From: Alienimonas sp043951915
GTDB taxonomy: Bacteria > Planctomycetota > Planctomycetia > Planctomycetales > Planctomycetaceae
DNA: 64,000 nucleotides
NCBI RefSeq assembly: GCF_043951915.1
Contig: NZ_JBINJD010000007.1
Location: 5,597 to 69,596 of the forward strand
Direction: 5' to 3'
Each line of letters opens with the position of its first letter. Position 1 is the first letter of the stretch. Below the pieces are notes generated by a model. The model made no database searches. It saw only the letters and a program-made list of their open reading frames with translations, and had not been told where the DNA came from. Below are positions 1 to 8,098 of the stretch, piece after piece. The translations under genes and the position numbers were made by a program.

Positions 1-170
1 GGGAACCGTTGATAGAGCAGCGCCTCCCACTCGTTGTGATGTTGCAGGCCCTCGGCCAGGGCGTTGCCGACCAGGGCGATGCGGTCGCCGGGTTCGGGAT
101 CGAGTTCCGCGGCGAACAGCGGGGCGGGCAGGAGGCAGGCGAAGAGCGCCAGCGGCGAAAAGCGAAGCAT
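1..170 (-). CDS. Secreted protein, N-terminus only (cut by window edge)
   Basis: The reverse strand from an ATG at 170 reads a signal peptide (MLRFSPLALFACLLP, ending near AAE) and then GDRIALVGNALAEGLQHH. That stretch resembles the start of the large planctomycete secreted proteins that combine an SGNH-like segment with a dehydrogenase-type propeller, HEAT repeats and a CxxCH heme site. Only 56 codons are present, so the assignment rests on this short match. It lies downstream of, and in the same direction as, the ThuA-like gene, an arrangement common in this phylum. The product would be exported. Confidence 0.6.
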   Translation of the reverse strand, partial: MLRFSPLALFACLLPAPLFAAELDPEPGDRIALVGNALAEGLQHHNEWEALLYQRF

Positions 171-336
171 ATTCCGGGGGGCGAGCGGACCGGGGGCGGG
201 GCGGCGTCCGCCGACGCGGTCGCGTCGGCGTACGCCGATCCGAGGACTGTACGGGCGCGAAGGGGAGAAGGCGACCGTCGGATCGACGCGGACCGCTCCG
301 AAGCGGCCGACCCGCCTCACGTCGGCCGCATGACCG

Positions 337-1362
337 TCAGTCGGCCGCGGGGGGAATCGGCGCCTCGTACCCGGCCAGATCCGCCGGACGAACCCCCTTC
401 ACGTGCCCGCCGTGCCGGAACGTGGTCGGCCGGTAGGGGCCGACGAGGTCGACGTTCAGGTCCGGCGTGATTTTGTCCTCCAGCCCCGCGGCCCAGAAGC
501 AGGCGTTGACCAGCATCCGCCGGAACCCGTCGTTCCGCAGGTCCTCGGAGGCGCCGTAGGTCGTCGTGAACACCCGACCGGACCCGGCGTCCTGCAGCGA
601 CGAGGCGCCCGGCAACCGGTAGGTGCGCACCCAGGCGCCCGGGCAGGGCTTTTTGTCCTCGGCGGGCGGGCTGTCCGGCGTCATCCCCTGCAACGGCTGG
701 GCGTACGCCAGCACGGTGGCGTCGGCGGGCGGCTCCGCCCAGTACCCGCCCGCCTCGACCCACGCCCGCTCCACGCCGCGGAGGACCGGGTGGTCGGCCT
801 GCTGCTCGTTGACGTCCAGCCGGGTGCTCATCTGGTGGTTCTTGCCGTAGTGGCCGACCCACGTTTCCCCCAGCACCTGCTCGCCGAAGCCGCCCTCGTA
901 GCCGGGCGCTTTCGACTGGAAGTCGAACCGGGCGTAGTCGCTGTCCTTCGACATCTTGAAGGCGTGCGTCGCCGTCCGCAGGCCGATCACCGGCCCGCCG
1001 CGGCGGAGGTAGGCGTCGACGTGGGCCATCTGGTCGTCCGGCAGGTCCTTGAACCGCAGGAAGTTGACCATCAAATCGGCGTCCGCCAACGCCTCCAGGC
1101 CGGGAATGTTGTCGGCGGCAGGGTCGATCTCGCCGGCGTCGTTCAGGCTGAACAGCACGGTGCAGTCGAACCCGTGCCGTTTGGCCAGAATGCGGGCCAA
1201 CGCGGGGATCGTCTCTTCGGAGCGGTACTCGTGATCGCCGGCGATCAGGACGACCTTCACGCCCTGCCCCGGCCCGGCGTCGCCGGCGTAGGTGAGGGGG
1301 GCGGGAGCCGCGTCGGCGGGGGCCGCGGCCAGCAGGGCGGCGAGGAGGGGAAGCGCGCTCAT
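337..1362 (-). CDS. ThuA-like domain protein, secreted
   Basis: A 341-residue protein. The start at 1362 is chosen because it gives a clean signal peptide (MSALPLLAALLAAAPADA); the longer upstream reading is Arg/Pro-rich and unlikely. The mature part begins with VKVVLIAGDHEYRSEE and has DLMVNFLRF and GGPVIGLRTATHAF, typical of the ThuA/trehalose-utilisation fold, a glutamine-amidotransferase-like alpha/beta fold. Such proteins are abundant in planctomycetes and usually sit beside sugar oxidoreductases or heme-CxxCH proteins; here the next gene downstream looks like one of those. The substrate is unknown, a carbohydrate role being inferred from the family. Confidence 0.85.
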   Translation of the reverse strand: MSALPLLAALLAAAPADAAPAPLTYAGDAGPGQGVKVVLIAGDHEYRSEETIPALARILAKRHGFDCTVLFSLNDAGEIDPAADNIPGLEALADADLMVNFLRFKDLPDDQMAHVDAYLRRGGPVIGLRTATHAFKMSKDSDYARFDFQSKAPGYEGGFGEQVLGETWVGHYGKNHQMSTRLDVNEQQADHPVLRGVERAWVEAGGYWAEPPADATVLAYAQPLQGMTPDSPPAEDKKPCPGAWVRTYRLPGASSLQDAGSGRVFTTTYGASEDLRNDGFRRMLVNACFWAAGLEDKITPDLNVDLVGPYRPTTFRHGGHVKGVRPADLAGYEAPIPPAAD

Positions 1363-1569
1363 CGTCTTCGGTCCGGGGAAGGAAGGATCGGAGAATCCCA
1401 ACGGATCCCGCTCCGAAACGCCAGCGTCGCCGGGCCGCCGCGGCCTCTCCCTCACCCGCGGCGCCTCAAAAAGAAATCGGCCCGCCGAACCGTCGGCGAG
1501 CCGCTGACAACAAATCCCCGACTAGGGGACGAACTCGACGGGACCGACCCCTGTATTTGTAGCATTACC

Positions 1570-1752
1570 GTGGTCACCTCACGAGGAGGCGACGCAGAAT
1601 CCGACGCATCTGACTCACGGGCCCCCGCAGACCCGGGTCTGGCCCGCCTGGTGGCCGCGTGGCCCCACTTGCCTACGGTGGTGCAAGCCGGCGTACTGGC
1701 GATGGTAGAGGCGAGCGCCAGGGCTCGTGAGTCTGGCGAGGGCGAGCCGTAA
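1570..1752 (+). CDS. Small conserved-looking protein, possible remnant
   Basis: From a GTG at 1570 the frame gives about 60 residues ending in an amphipathic helix (DPGLARLVAAWPHLPTVV followed by QAGVLAMVEA). I recall similar short tails in planctomycete ORFs near integrase genes; no function is known. The same frame stays open far upstream, antisense to the ThuA-like gene, so the start is uncertain. It lies in a stretch with other recombination debris and may not be a functional gene. Confidence 0.35.
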   Translation: MVTSRGGDAESDASDSRAPADPGLARLVAAWPHLPTVVQAGVLAMVEASARARESGEGEP

Positions 1753-1924
1753 TCGGTGCGAGCGGCTGACAATGCGGCCACACTCTCTCCGCTACAGTCG
1801 CCACTTACGCTCGACTTTCTGCTCATCTGTGCCGACCGCTGACGCTCTGTTCGCGCTATGCGAAATGCCTCCTCAGCAACGGGCGCGGACCCGTGCCCCC
1901 TCCCGCGGCACGGGAAGGAACTGC

Positions 1925-2314
1925 TTACCCGAGAAACACCTTCCGCCGGTGCCATCGCAGACACTTCGGGTCCGGCCGGTTCGCCTCCACGTTCGGCAGC
2001 CGCACAGCTCGCCCGGCGTAGTCCGCCAACGCCCGCTGGTCCGGGGCCGCCTCCCGGAAGTACCGGTCGCTCGCCACCAGCACCGTCAGGTCGTCGGTCA
2101 GCGACCACAGCCCGTTGTCGAATAGCCAGTGAGGCAGCTTCGACAGGGCGATGCCGTTCCGCGGGGCGTTGTTGCGGCTGGCGGCGTGGGCGTGGATGTG
2201 GGCCGCGTCCACCGGCGAGCCCACGTCCACCGCGTCCAGCCGGTAGCCGGTCAGGGCGCGGGTGTAGTCGTAGGAGCTGAGCACCGTCAGCCGGAACCGG
2301 GCCGCGTTGCCCAA
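1925..2314 (-). pseudogene. HNH endonuclease C-terminal domain, 5'-truncated
   Basis: This 129-residue reading matches the C-terminal HNH domain seen in restriction-type endonucleases: VLSSYDYTRALTGYRL, VDAAHIHAHAASRNNAPRNG, HWLFDNGLWSLTDD, and the terminal WHRRKVFLG. The usual CALTGYR cysteine is replaced by Arg (YTRALTGYR). There is no ATG start (TTG at 2314), and the long N-terminal region of the family is missing. I read it as a decayed fragment. It faces the integrase fragment at 2516-2704, consistent with an eroded mobile or defence locus. Confidence 0.6.
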
Positions 2315-2412
2315 GCTCGGTGTGGCCTCGGGGCATAAGACTCTCAGTGCTTATGCAACGTGACCTTCAAGCGACCTGAATGGAAGCATTAAGACGCGAG
2401 ACCGTCAATCAA

Positions 2413-2429
2413 CCCCTGACACCCCTGAC
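2413..2429 (+). repeat. 17-bp double-octamer repeat, copy 1
   Basis: CCCCTGAC, one A, then CCCCTGAC again. Identical or one-base-variant copies lie at 7117-7133, 10722-10738 (opposite strand) and 12643-12659. This copy is intergenic; the others are inside reading frames. Confidence 0.8.
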
Positions 2430-2515
2430 AGTTCCAGCCGCCTGCTTTCGCCGAGCCCTCGCGAACATCCACTGACCGTGGGCATTCATTCTGTTCACCG
2501 ACCTGCTGCCCGGAC

Positions 2516-2704
2516 CATGTCAGCGTGCCCCACTCCTACGACCGAGGCAAACGACTCCGCCACACCCGGGCGCCCCGGCTGCGGGCGAAGTACGGCATCG
2601 AACTGACCCGCACCGTGCTAGGGCACAGCGACATCGGCACCAGCGAGATCTACGCCGAACGCGACCTCGCCGGCGCCGAGCGGGTGATGCGGGCGGTGGG
2701 ATAA
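2516..2704 (+). pseudogene. Tyrosine recombinase (phage-type integrase) C-terminal fragment
   Basis: The frame ending at TAA 2702-2704 contains RLRHTRAPRLRAKYGI, then TRTVLGHSDIGTSEIYAERD and a final ERVMRAVG. This is the catalytic C-terminus of a tyrosine recombinase: the H-x-x-R of box II, the LGHS motif with its His, and the nucleophile Tyr in EIYAE. Nothing upstream encodes the rest of the enzyme, so this is a truncated remnant. It marks the left side of the accessory stretch as a former integration site. Confidence 0.7.
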
Positions 2705-2741
2705 CGGTGGGGGGCTCTGAAAGATTCGCCGGACGATGCTT

Positions 2742-2797
2742 CGACTGCGTCGCTGCGTCGCCCGGCGGGCCGGGGCTGGCGCGGCGACGCAGCGATG
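2742..2797. repeat. Dispersed repeat with perfect hairpin
   Basis: The 21 bp at 2742-2762 recur exactly at 18151-18171. Here they form the left arm of a perfect 13-bp inverted repeat (2750-2762 with 2783-2795) around a 20-nt GC-rich loop. The element lies about 150 bp beyond the end of the subtilase gene, so it could act as a REP-like element or contribute to transcription termination. Confidence 0.6.
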
Positions 2798-2949
2798 AGC
2801 AGGGTTTGGCCGAGGTAGCCTGTGTCGGTCGGCAACGGCGCGGTGAACTGCGTGTCATCACGCTATGCCGATCGTCGACCGGATGTTCTGTGTGCGCTAA
2901 GTATGCGGCTAAGCGGCGGAATCCGAGGCGGAGCAGGGCGTGCCTGTCG

Positions 2950-5595
2950 CTACAGAGTTCCCATGCCGACGGGCGTAGGTTCGCTTCTCAACTTGACCCG
3001 TTCGAGGATTCGGTCCGCCATCTCGACGTGCAGATCGACGCCCGTGCCGACCGCGACGTCGAGCGTCACCGCCAGCCCGTACCGAACCGCCCCCGAGAAT
3101 CTCCCCGCCGCTTCTCTGCAGTGAACGTGGAAGTCGGCCTCGTCGGCGACGGCGAACGGCCGGTGGTGCTCCCAGACGGCGTGCTCTACGGTCCCCCGCT
3201 GCGACGCCTTCTGGTTCAGGCTCGTCCGCTTCACGTCGAGCGGGTCCTCTTCACAGTCCCGGTCGCCCGGCCGGGTCATCCAAAGGTGCGCCTGCCGGTA
3301 AGCTCGGTGTCGGACGTTGATCGGGCTGTTCCACGCCAGCGTCGCCGTCACCCGCCGCTTAATATTCGACGCGGCGGGGATGGATGCGGGCAGCGGCAAC
3401 TTATAAGCGTGGGCCTCCCCGCCCTTCAGCACCCCCGTGGCGACCGCGGTGACGCGAGACGGGGTGTTGAACAGGACCTTCTCGGGATCGACAAGCCCGT
3501 AACCGAGGAACCGGCTGAACATGTCCTGCTTCAAGAAGTAGGACACCTTTTTATCCTTCGTGCTGACGAACTCCTCGAACTCCTCCATGAGCGTCTCGGT
3601 CATCCCGCCCCACGACGCCCCGTGGACGAGCAGGGCCTTGAGCAACACGGCGACGCCCTCGGGGGAGATCGATCGCGTGTCGCCCGTGCGGGTGCCGATC
3701 TCGACGACACGTACGGCGGCGAGCCCGGCCAGACGCGAGGCTAACGCCGCCGCGTTACTCGACCCGCGGGTGTGGATCGCGTGCCCGGAACCCTTCCCGG
3801 GCGGCGGCGGGGCCGCGGTCAGCTGTCCCGGGGGGCGGGTGTAGTTGCTTGAGACGAGCCGGGTGACCCCGTCCGGCGCGGTGCCGTAATCGCGGTCGTA
3901 CATCACCCGGCCGCCGGGCATCAGGATCTCGGGTTTCACCATCCGGCCGAAACCGGTCGCGACGGACGCCTGCGGGCTCGGGAGGGCCGCCCCCTCGAAC
4001 AGATCGAACCGCCGCCGGTCGTGCTCCGAAAGCGTCGAGGCGTCGCTGTGGTGCGACCCGACCGTGAGCGCGTTGATCGCCTCGGCCGGCGCGAGGGGTC
4101 GCCGGTGCCGGCGGACGTCCCACAGCGCCCGCAGCACGGCCCGCCGGCGTTTCGCGACGTCAGCCGCCTCCCAGTCCTTCGGCGACATCGCGACGTCGAT
4201 CTTCTCTGGGTGGTTGCCCACGCTGACGACGAACAGCAGGTCGTATTTCCGGGCCAGCCAGTCGAGCAGGCGGGCGAGGGGGCTCATCTCCCACAGGAAC
4301 GGGCGGTCCTCGTCCCCCAGCGACAGGTTGACGACCTTCACCGACGGGGCGACCGGCTCCGGCCCGTCCTTCATACGGACGACGGCCCGGTGGATCAGGT
4401 CGACGATCAACTCGTCAGGCGGGAACTGCTCGGCGAGACCGCTCGGCGTACTCGCCGGCTGGGGCAGGAGGACCGGCCGGACGTACAGCTTCGACGGGAG
4501 CGGCTCCCCCCGGTCGTTGAGGTCGCCGTGGACGATCAGGGACGCCATCGCCGTGGCGTGGCTGCGGTGACGCACCTCGACCTCCGACTGCCAATCGTCC
4601 GGGTCGTCGAGGACGATCCGCTCGTGCAACGCGTCGTGGGCCTGCATCGGCACGCCGTCGAGCAATGCGACGACGGGCGGCGCGTCCGGCAGCGGTTCAC
4701 CGGCGGCCTCCTGAACCGGGTCGGGCGGCTGCGCGTCCCCGTCGTCGGCGGGCACGGCGAACGACGTCTGCGGCCTCGGCCGGAAGAACATGACGCCCTC
4801 GCACCGCAACATGGCGGTGTGGGTGTCGTCCTCGATCCCGTCCAGCAGTTCGCGGATGCCGTCGGCCGGCAGTTCCGCGAGAAGCCCGTGGTAACGGATC
4901 GCGGGCAGCACCGACCTCGTGACAATTTTCCCCCCGGCCTCCCTCACCAGCACCCGGGTCGCGGTCTCCGCGGCGGCCTGCCGCTCCGGCCGATCGTGAA
5001 ACCATAACTCGATCTCGAACCGGGCGGCGTCCCGCCGCTCCTCAAGATCCGCGCGCCATGCCTCGACGACGCGGTTGTCCGCCAGGCGGTCCTTCACCTC
5101 CCACCGCCGGACGTCCTTCAGGAACTCGAACACGTCCTTGAACCGCCCCAGCCCGTGCGGCACCGCCCCCGTCGCCTTCCAGCTCCGCCATAGCCCCAGC
5201 ACCGTTTCGATTGCCGCCTGCGTCGCCGATACGCCGTATATGCGGACGGGGATCGATTCGCCCGGCTTCTTTTCGACCGCGAACCCGTCCGCGGGCGGCG
5301 CCTCGTCCACGTCGATGTCGGCCAGCCAGTACAGCTCCTCCACCTCCCTGGCGGCCATCGCGAAATCGGCCACCTTATCGCCGTAGGTCTCGAACACCAC
5401 GACCTGCTCGACCGCCACCCCGGACGGGTCGAGCGTCGCCCCCGTGAACCCGGACAGCAGCGCCTCCATGCGGGCGTCCAGCCGGCTCACCTGCGCGTCC
5501 CGGCCCGGCGGGACGACCTTCGGGCGGGGGCGCTGACGCTTCGCCCTCTCGATCGGGTCGGGGTCGGGGAACTGCAGGAGGGGGCGGTCGTCCAT
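2950..5595 (-). CDS. ietS: Subtilisin-like (S8) serine protease, IetS-like
   Basis: An 881-residue protease counted from the ATG at 5595; a TTG lies three codons upstream. The S8 triad is visible: Asp313 in VVALLDGVP, His346 in HRSHATAMAS and Ser613 in HTRGSSNAAA, with oxyanion Asn461 in VVSVGNHPE. About 300 residues precede the catalytic domain and about 200 follow it. No signal peptide is seen, so it acts in the cytoplasm. It starts 21 bp after the AAA ATPase stop on the same strand. This order and architecture match IetA-IetS, first described as a plasmid stability (toxin-antitoxin-like) pair and later listed among anti-phage systems. Its target is unknown. Assignment to IetAS is inference from architecture. 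Confidence 0.75.
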   Translation of the reverse strand: MDDRPLLQFPDPDPIERAKRQRPRPKVVPPGRDAQVSRLDARMEALLSGFTGATLDPSGVAVEQVVVFETYGDKVADFAMAAREVEELYWLADIDVDEAPPADGFAVEKKPGESIPVRIYGVSATQAAIETVLGLWRSWKATGAVPHGLGRFKDVFEFLKDVRRWEVKDRLADNRVVEAWRADLEERRDAARFEIELWFHDRPERQAAAETATRVLVREAGGKIVTRSVLPAIRYHGLLAELPADGIRELLDGIEDDTHTAMLRCEGVMFFRPRPQTSFAVPADDGDAQPPDPVQEAAGEPLPDAPPVVALLDGVPMQAHDALHERIVLDDPDDWQSEVEVRHRSHATAMASLIVHGDLNDRGEPLPSKLYVRPVLLPQPASTPSGLAEQFPPDELIVDLIHRAVVRMKDGPEPVAPSVKVVNLSLGDEDRPFLWEMSPLARLLDWLARKYDLLFVVSVGNHPEKIDVAMSPKDWEAADVAKRRRAVLRALWDVRRHRRPLAPAEAINALTVGSHHSDASTLSEHDRRRFDLFEGAALPSPQASVATGFGRMVKPEILMPGGRVMYDRDYGTAPDGVTRLVSSNYTRPPGQLTAAPPPPGKGSGHAIHTRGSSNAAALASRLAGLAAVRVVEIGTRTGDTRSISPEGVAVLLKALLVHGASWGGMTETLMEEFEEFVSTKDKKVSYFLKQDMFSRFLGYGLVDPEKVLFNTPSRVTAVATGVLKGGEAHAYKLPLPASIPAASNIKRRVTATLAWNSPINVRHRAYRQAHLWMTRPGDRDCEEDPLDVKRTSLNQKASQRGTVEHAVWEHHRPFAVADEADFHVHCREAAGRFSGAVRYGLAVTLDVAVGTGVDLHVEMADRILERVKLRSEPTPVGMGTL

Positions 5596-5616
5596 GGCGG
5601 CCAAGATAGCACCTGT

Positions 5617-6597
5617 TCAGGATGCCCGCGCCCTGCTGTCCCAGTCCCGCAAACGCTCCCGGACGATAGCCTTCACGTCGGCGTCCGGTTGGTTCAGGAG
5701 TGCCCTGCGGGCCACGTCCGTCACGAAATCCTCGAGCTCCGAGAAGCTGGCCCCGTCCAGTCTGCCGGCGAGCGCGCGGGGCGAGAGTCCCTCGGCTAGC
5801 CCCCGGGCACGCTTCGCCGCAGACAGGAACGCCTCCCGCTGGGCCCGCGTCGGGGCGGGCAGGTCGAGCCGGACCTGAAACCGCCGCCACACCGCCCGGT
5901 CGAGCAGGTCCGCGTGATTCGTCGCCGTGACCAGCAGAACGTGACTCGGCAGGTCGTCCAGCGCGAGCAGCAGGCTGTTGACGACCCGCTTGATCTCCCC
6001 CGCCTCCCGCGCGTCGCCCCGCTCCTTAGAGACGGCGTCGAACTCGTCGAAGAACAGCACGCACGCCCGCGTCCGGGCGGCGTCGAACAGGCGCCGCAGG
6101 CGGCCGGCGGTCTCCCCGAGGTAGCTCCCGATCAGCGCGTCGTACCGGACCCGCAGTAGGGGCGTGAGCAGGGCGTCCGCCAGCGCCTCGGCGACGCTCG
6201 TTTTGCCGTTCCCGGGCGGCCCCGCGAGCAGCACGCGGTGCCGGGGCTCCAGACCGTGTGCGCGGAGCAGCTCAACGCGGTGGTGCTCCTCGATGAGCTC
6301 GTCGCAGCTCCGCCGCAGGTCGGCGGTCAGCACGAGGTCGTCGAACCCGCGGCGCGGGGTGATTTCCTCGTACAGGTCGTCCGCGCCGTCGACCGCCCGC
6401 AGGCCGCCGGTCGGGATCAGCCCGTGCCCGCTCCGGGGGCGGGCCGACCGGAGGGCCGAGTCGAGTCGTTCCGCGAGAACGCCGTGATTCTTCGCCCGCT
6501 CCTCGGCGATGACGGCCTCCACCGCCCGACGAAAGCGTCCCTCATCCCCGGTGGTGCCGGCCCTTACCAGCGATAGCAACAGGTCGGATCGGGCCAT
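5617..6597 (-). CDS. ietA: AAA+ ATPase, IetA-like partner of the S8 protease
   Basis: A 326-residue ATPase from the ATG at 6597; the frame runs further upstream but that part is low-complexity and Arg-rich. Walker A is GPPGNGKT (126-133), Walker B LFFDEFD (181-187), sensor 1 is in LLVTATNHAD (about 221-230), and an Arg-rich stretch AVWRRF follows. The N-terminal about 60 residues are helical and probably bind the partner or substrate. It is the first gene of a two-gene operon, with the protease starting 21 bp downstream. In IetAS-type pairs the ATPase is thought to control or feed the protease; which component restrains which cannot be read from sequence. Confidence 0.78.
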   Translation of the reverse strand: MARSDLLLSLVRAGTTGDEGRFRRAVEAVIAEERAKNHGVLAERLDSALRSARPRSGHGLIPTGGLRAVDGADDLYEEITPRRGFDDLVLTADLRRSCDELIEEHHRVELLRAHGLEPRHRVLLAGPPGNGKTSVAEALADALLTPLLRVRYDALIGSYLGETAGRLRRLFDAARTRACVLFFDEFDAVSKERGDAREAGEIKRVVNSLLLALDDLPSHVLLVTATNHADLLDRAVWRRFQVRLDLPAPTRAQREAFLSAAKRARGLAEGLSPRALAGRLDGASFSELEDFVTDVARRALLNQPDADVKAIVRERLRDWDSRARAS

Positions 6598-7080
6598 CGA
6601 CGGAGGGACAAGGCGGGCGGGGGAGGGCGGAACGGCGGGTGTCGGGGCCGGTATCGGCTGATCCGTTGGGGCGCTCCGGCTAATCCGTGCGCCAAGGGCA
6701 AAGTTTACCGGGTCGAGGCTGGGTGTACTTGGTGGAGCACAAGTGTACACGCGCCCCCTTGGGCCGCGTAGCGCGACATCCCGAGGCGTACTCCACCGCC
6801 CTCGGCGGGCGGCGGCTACTCGGCGCAAAGCGATCGAACACCTGAAGAGAAATTGCCGGAGGCGGCGAGTCCAGCCTGAGAAATGAACATCCCTGTGGGG
6901 CTGAGCATCGGCGGGGGGCGACCGGGGCATCTGCTCTGAGCTGCGTTGGCGAATCGCCCGGGAGGCCCAGACGGTCGCTCTTCGCACCTTGTCGTGAACT
7001 AAACGGGTGGTCGAGACGCCGCACTGTTGGGCGACCCGCCGGCTTACGAGCCGGCCCCTCTCCCCCAGTCGGAAGACCCC
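6598..7080. other. Intergenic stretch upstream of the AAA/protease pair
   Basis: About 480 bp between the divergent ietA-like gene and the 7081 reading frame. I see no convincing gene. A short GTGTACAC palindrome lies around 6743-6750. The promoter of the ATPase/protease operon must be here, but I could not assign -35/-10 elements. Confidence 0.4.
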
Positions 7081-7398
7081 ATGCCCGACCCGCCGCCCGT
7101 AGCGGCCTCCCATCTACCCCTGACGCCCCTGACGGTCCCGCCGCTCGCCGCCGCCGGTTCCTCCGGCCCGTGGGCGAACGACCTGTTCCCCGCCGTCCTG
7201 CTGCTCGCCCTCGGGGCGGCTCTGGTGGCCCTGGGGGCGTGGATCGTTCAGCCCCCACCCCGCCCCCCGCGGCCGCCGGACAGGCCGCCGCGGGGCCGAG
7301 GGGGCCGCCGCCGCAACCGCGGCCGGCCGCCCGGCCCGACCTCGCAATACGCGAGCCCCCCGCCCGACCCGCTCCGCCGCCCGCTGCGGCTGCCGTAG
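7081..7398 (+). CDS. Small hypothetical protein with one membrane segment
   Basis: A 105-residue frame starting at ATG 7081. Residues about 36-60 (LFPAVLLLALGAALVALGAW) form a strong transmembrane helix; the remainder is Pro/Arg-rich and basic. The N-terminus includes one copy of the 17-bp repeat (7117-7133), read as LTPLT. It stands directly before the DUF1257 gene, 47 bp away. Composition is biased and I do not recognise a family, so reality as a gene is moderate. Confidence 0.4.
   Translation: MPDPPPVAASHLPLTPLTVPPLAAAGSSGPWANDLFPAVLLLALGAALVALGAWIVQPPPRPPRPPDRPPRGRGGRRRNRGRPPGPTSQYASPPPDPLRRPLRLP
7117..7133 (+). repeat. 17-bp double-octamer repeat, copy 2
   Basis: CCCCTGAC, one G, CCCCTGAC. 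The only difference from the other copies is the central spacer base. It lies inside the small membrane-protein reading frame. Confidence 0.8.
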
Positions 7399-7445
7399 CG
7401 GGCGGCGTTTCTCCCCTCACCCGTACACGAAAGAGAGGTGGCCCC

Positions 7446-7847
7446 TTGAGCCACGTCGTCACGATCGAGACGAAGCTGAGAGACCCGGCGGCCCTGTCCG
7501 CCGCCTGCGTGAGGCTCAAGCTCCCCGAGCCGCAGCGCGAGACGGTGAAGTTCTTCGACGGCGGCGAGCACGCCGGCCTCGCCGTTCGCCCGCCGGGGTT
7601 CGTCTATCCCGTGCTGGTCCAGCCGGACGGGAACGTCCGCTGCGACACCTACGGCGGCCGCTGGGGCGACGACGCCTTCCTCGGCCGCCTGAAGCAGGCC
7701 TACGCGGTCGAGGCCGCCAAGCTGCAGGCGAAGGCACGCGGTCACCGCTGCACGGAGACCGCCCTGCCGGACGGCTCGGTGCGGCTGACCGTCACCGCCG
7801 GGGCCGCGGGTTTCGAAACCGGCAGCCAGTACGGGGGGCTCGCCTGA
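7446..7847 (+). CDS. DUF1257 (Ycf35-like) protein
   Basis: A 133-residue protein from TTG 7446, chosen because it follows a GAGAGG ribosome site and gives the family's usual beginning, MSHVVTIETKLRDPAAL. It also has the family-like FVYPVLVQPDGNVRCDTYGG and GRLKQAYAVEAAK. DUF1257/Ycf35 proteins occur in cyanobacteria, plastids, some phages and bacterial cassettes, with no established biochemical role. Its stop overlaps the start of the DUF2997 gene (TGATG), implying translational coupling, and a Ycf46-like ATPase follows. The trio is a recurrent set, suggesting a shared complex. Confidence 0.8.
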   Translation: MSHVVTIETKLRDPAALSAACVRLKLPEPQRETVKFFDGGEHAGLAVRPPGFVYPVLVQPDGNVRCDTYGGRWGDDAFLGRLKQAYAVEAAKLQAKARGHRCTETALPDGSVRLTVTAGAAGFETGSQYGGLA

Positions 7848-8041
7848 TGAACCCCCGCATCGAGATCACCGTCACGCCTGAGGGCGAGACCAGCGTCCAG
7901 ACCAAGGGCTTCGCCGGTCCGGCCTGCAAAGCTGCCAGTCGACCGTACGAGGACGCCCTCGGCACCAAGAGCGCCGAGCGGCTCACCCCCGAGTACCACG
8001 CCACCGAACCGGTCGCCCAGGCCGCCGAACAGCGGGCCTGA
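7847..8041 (+). CDS. DUF2997 small protein
   Basis: A 64-residue protein with the DUF2997 pattern: RIEITVTPEGETSVQTKGFA, a conserved Gly-x-x-Cys (GPACKAA), an acidic region and ERLTPEYH near the end. It starts within the stop codon of the DUF1257 gene. Members commonly accompany DUF1257 proteins and Ycf46-type ATPases. The single Cys after GFAG is typical, but its role is unknown. Confidence 0.8.
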   Translation: MNPRIEITVTPEGETSVQTKGFAGPACKAASRPYEDALGTKSAERLTPEYHATEPVAQAAEQRA

Positions 8042-8070
8042 CGCCGAACGATCGGCGTCCGTTCTTTTCC
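8041..8070 (+). terminator. Hairpin plus T-rich tract after DUF2997
   Basis: ACGCCGA / TCGGCGT forms a perfect 7-bp stem with a 4-nt loop (8041-8058), followed by CCGTTCTTTTCC. It begins at the stop codon and looks like an intrinsic terminator or attenuator before the ATPase gene. Confidence 0.6.
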
Positions 8071-8098
8071 AACCCTCACCCACACGAAGGAGACGCCG

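Noticed and set aside
6743..6750. GTGTACAC palindrome as a candidate operator for the ATPase/protease pair
   Set aside because: Too short and unique to claim a regulatory role.
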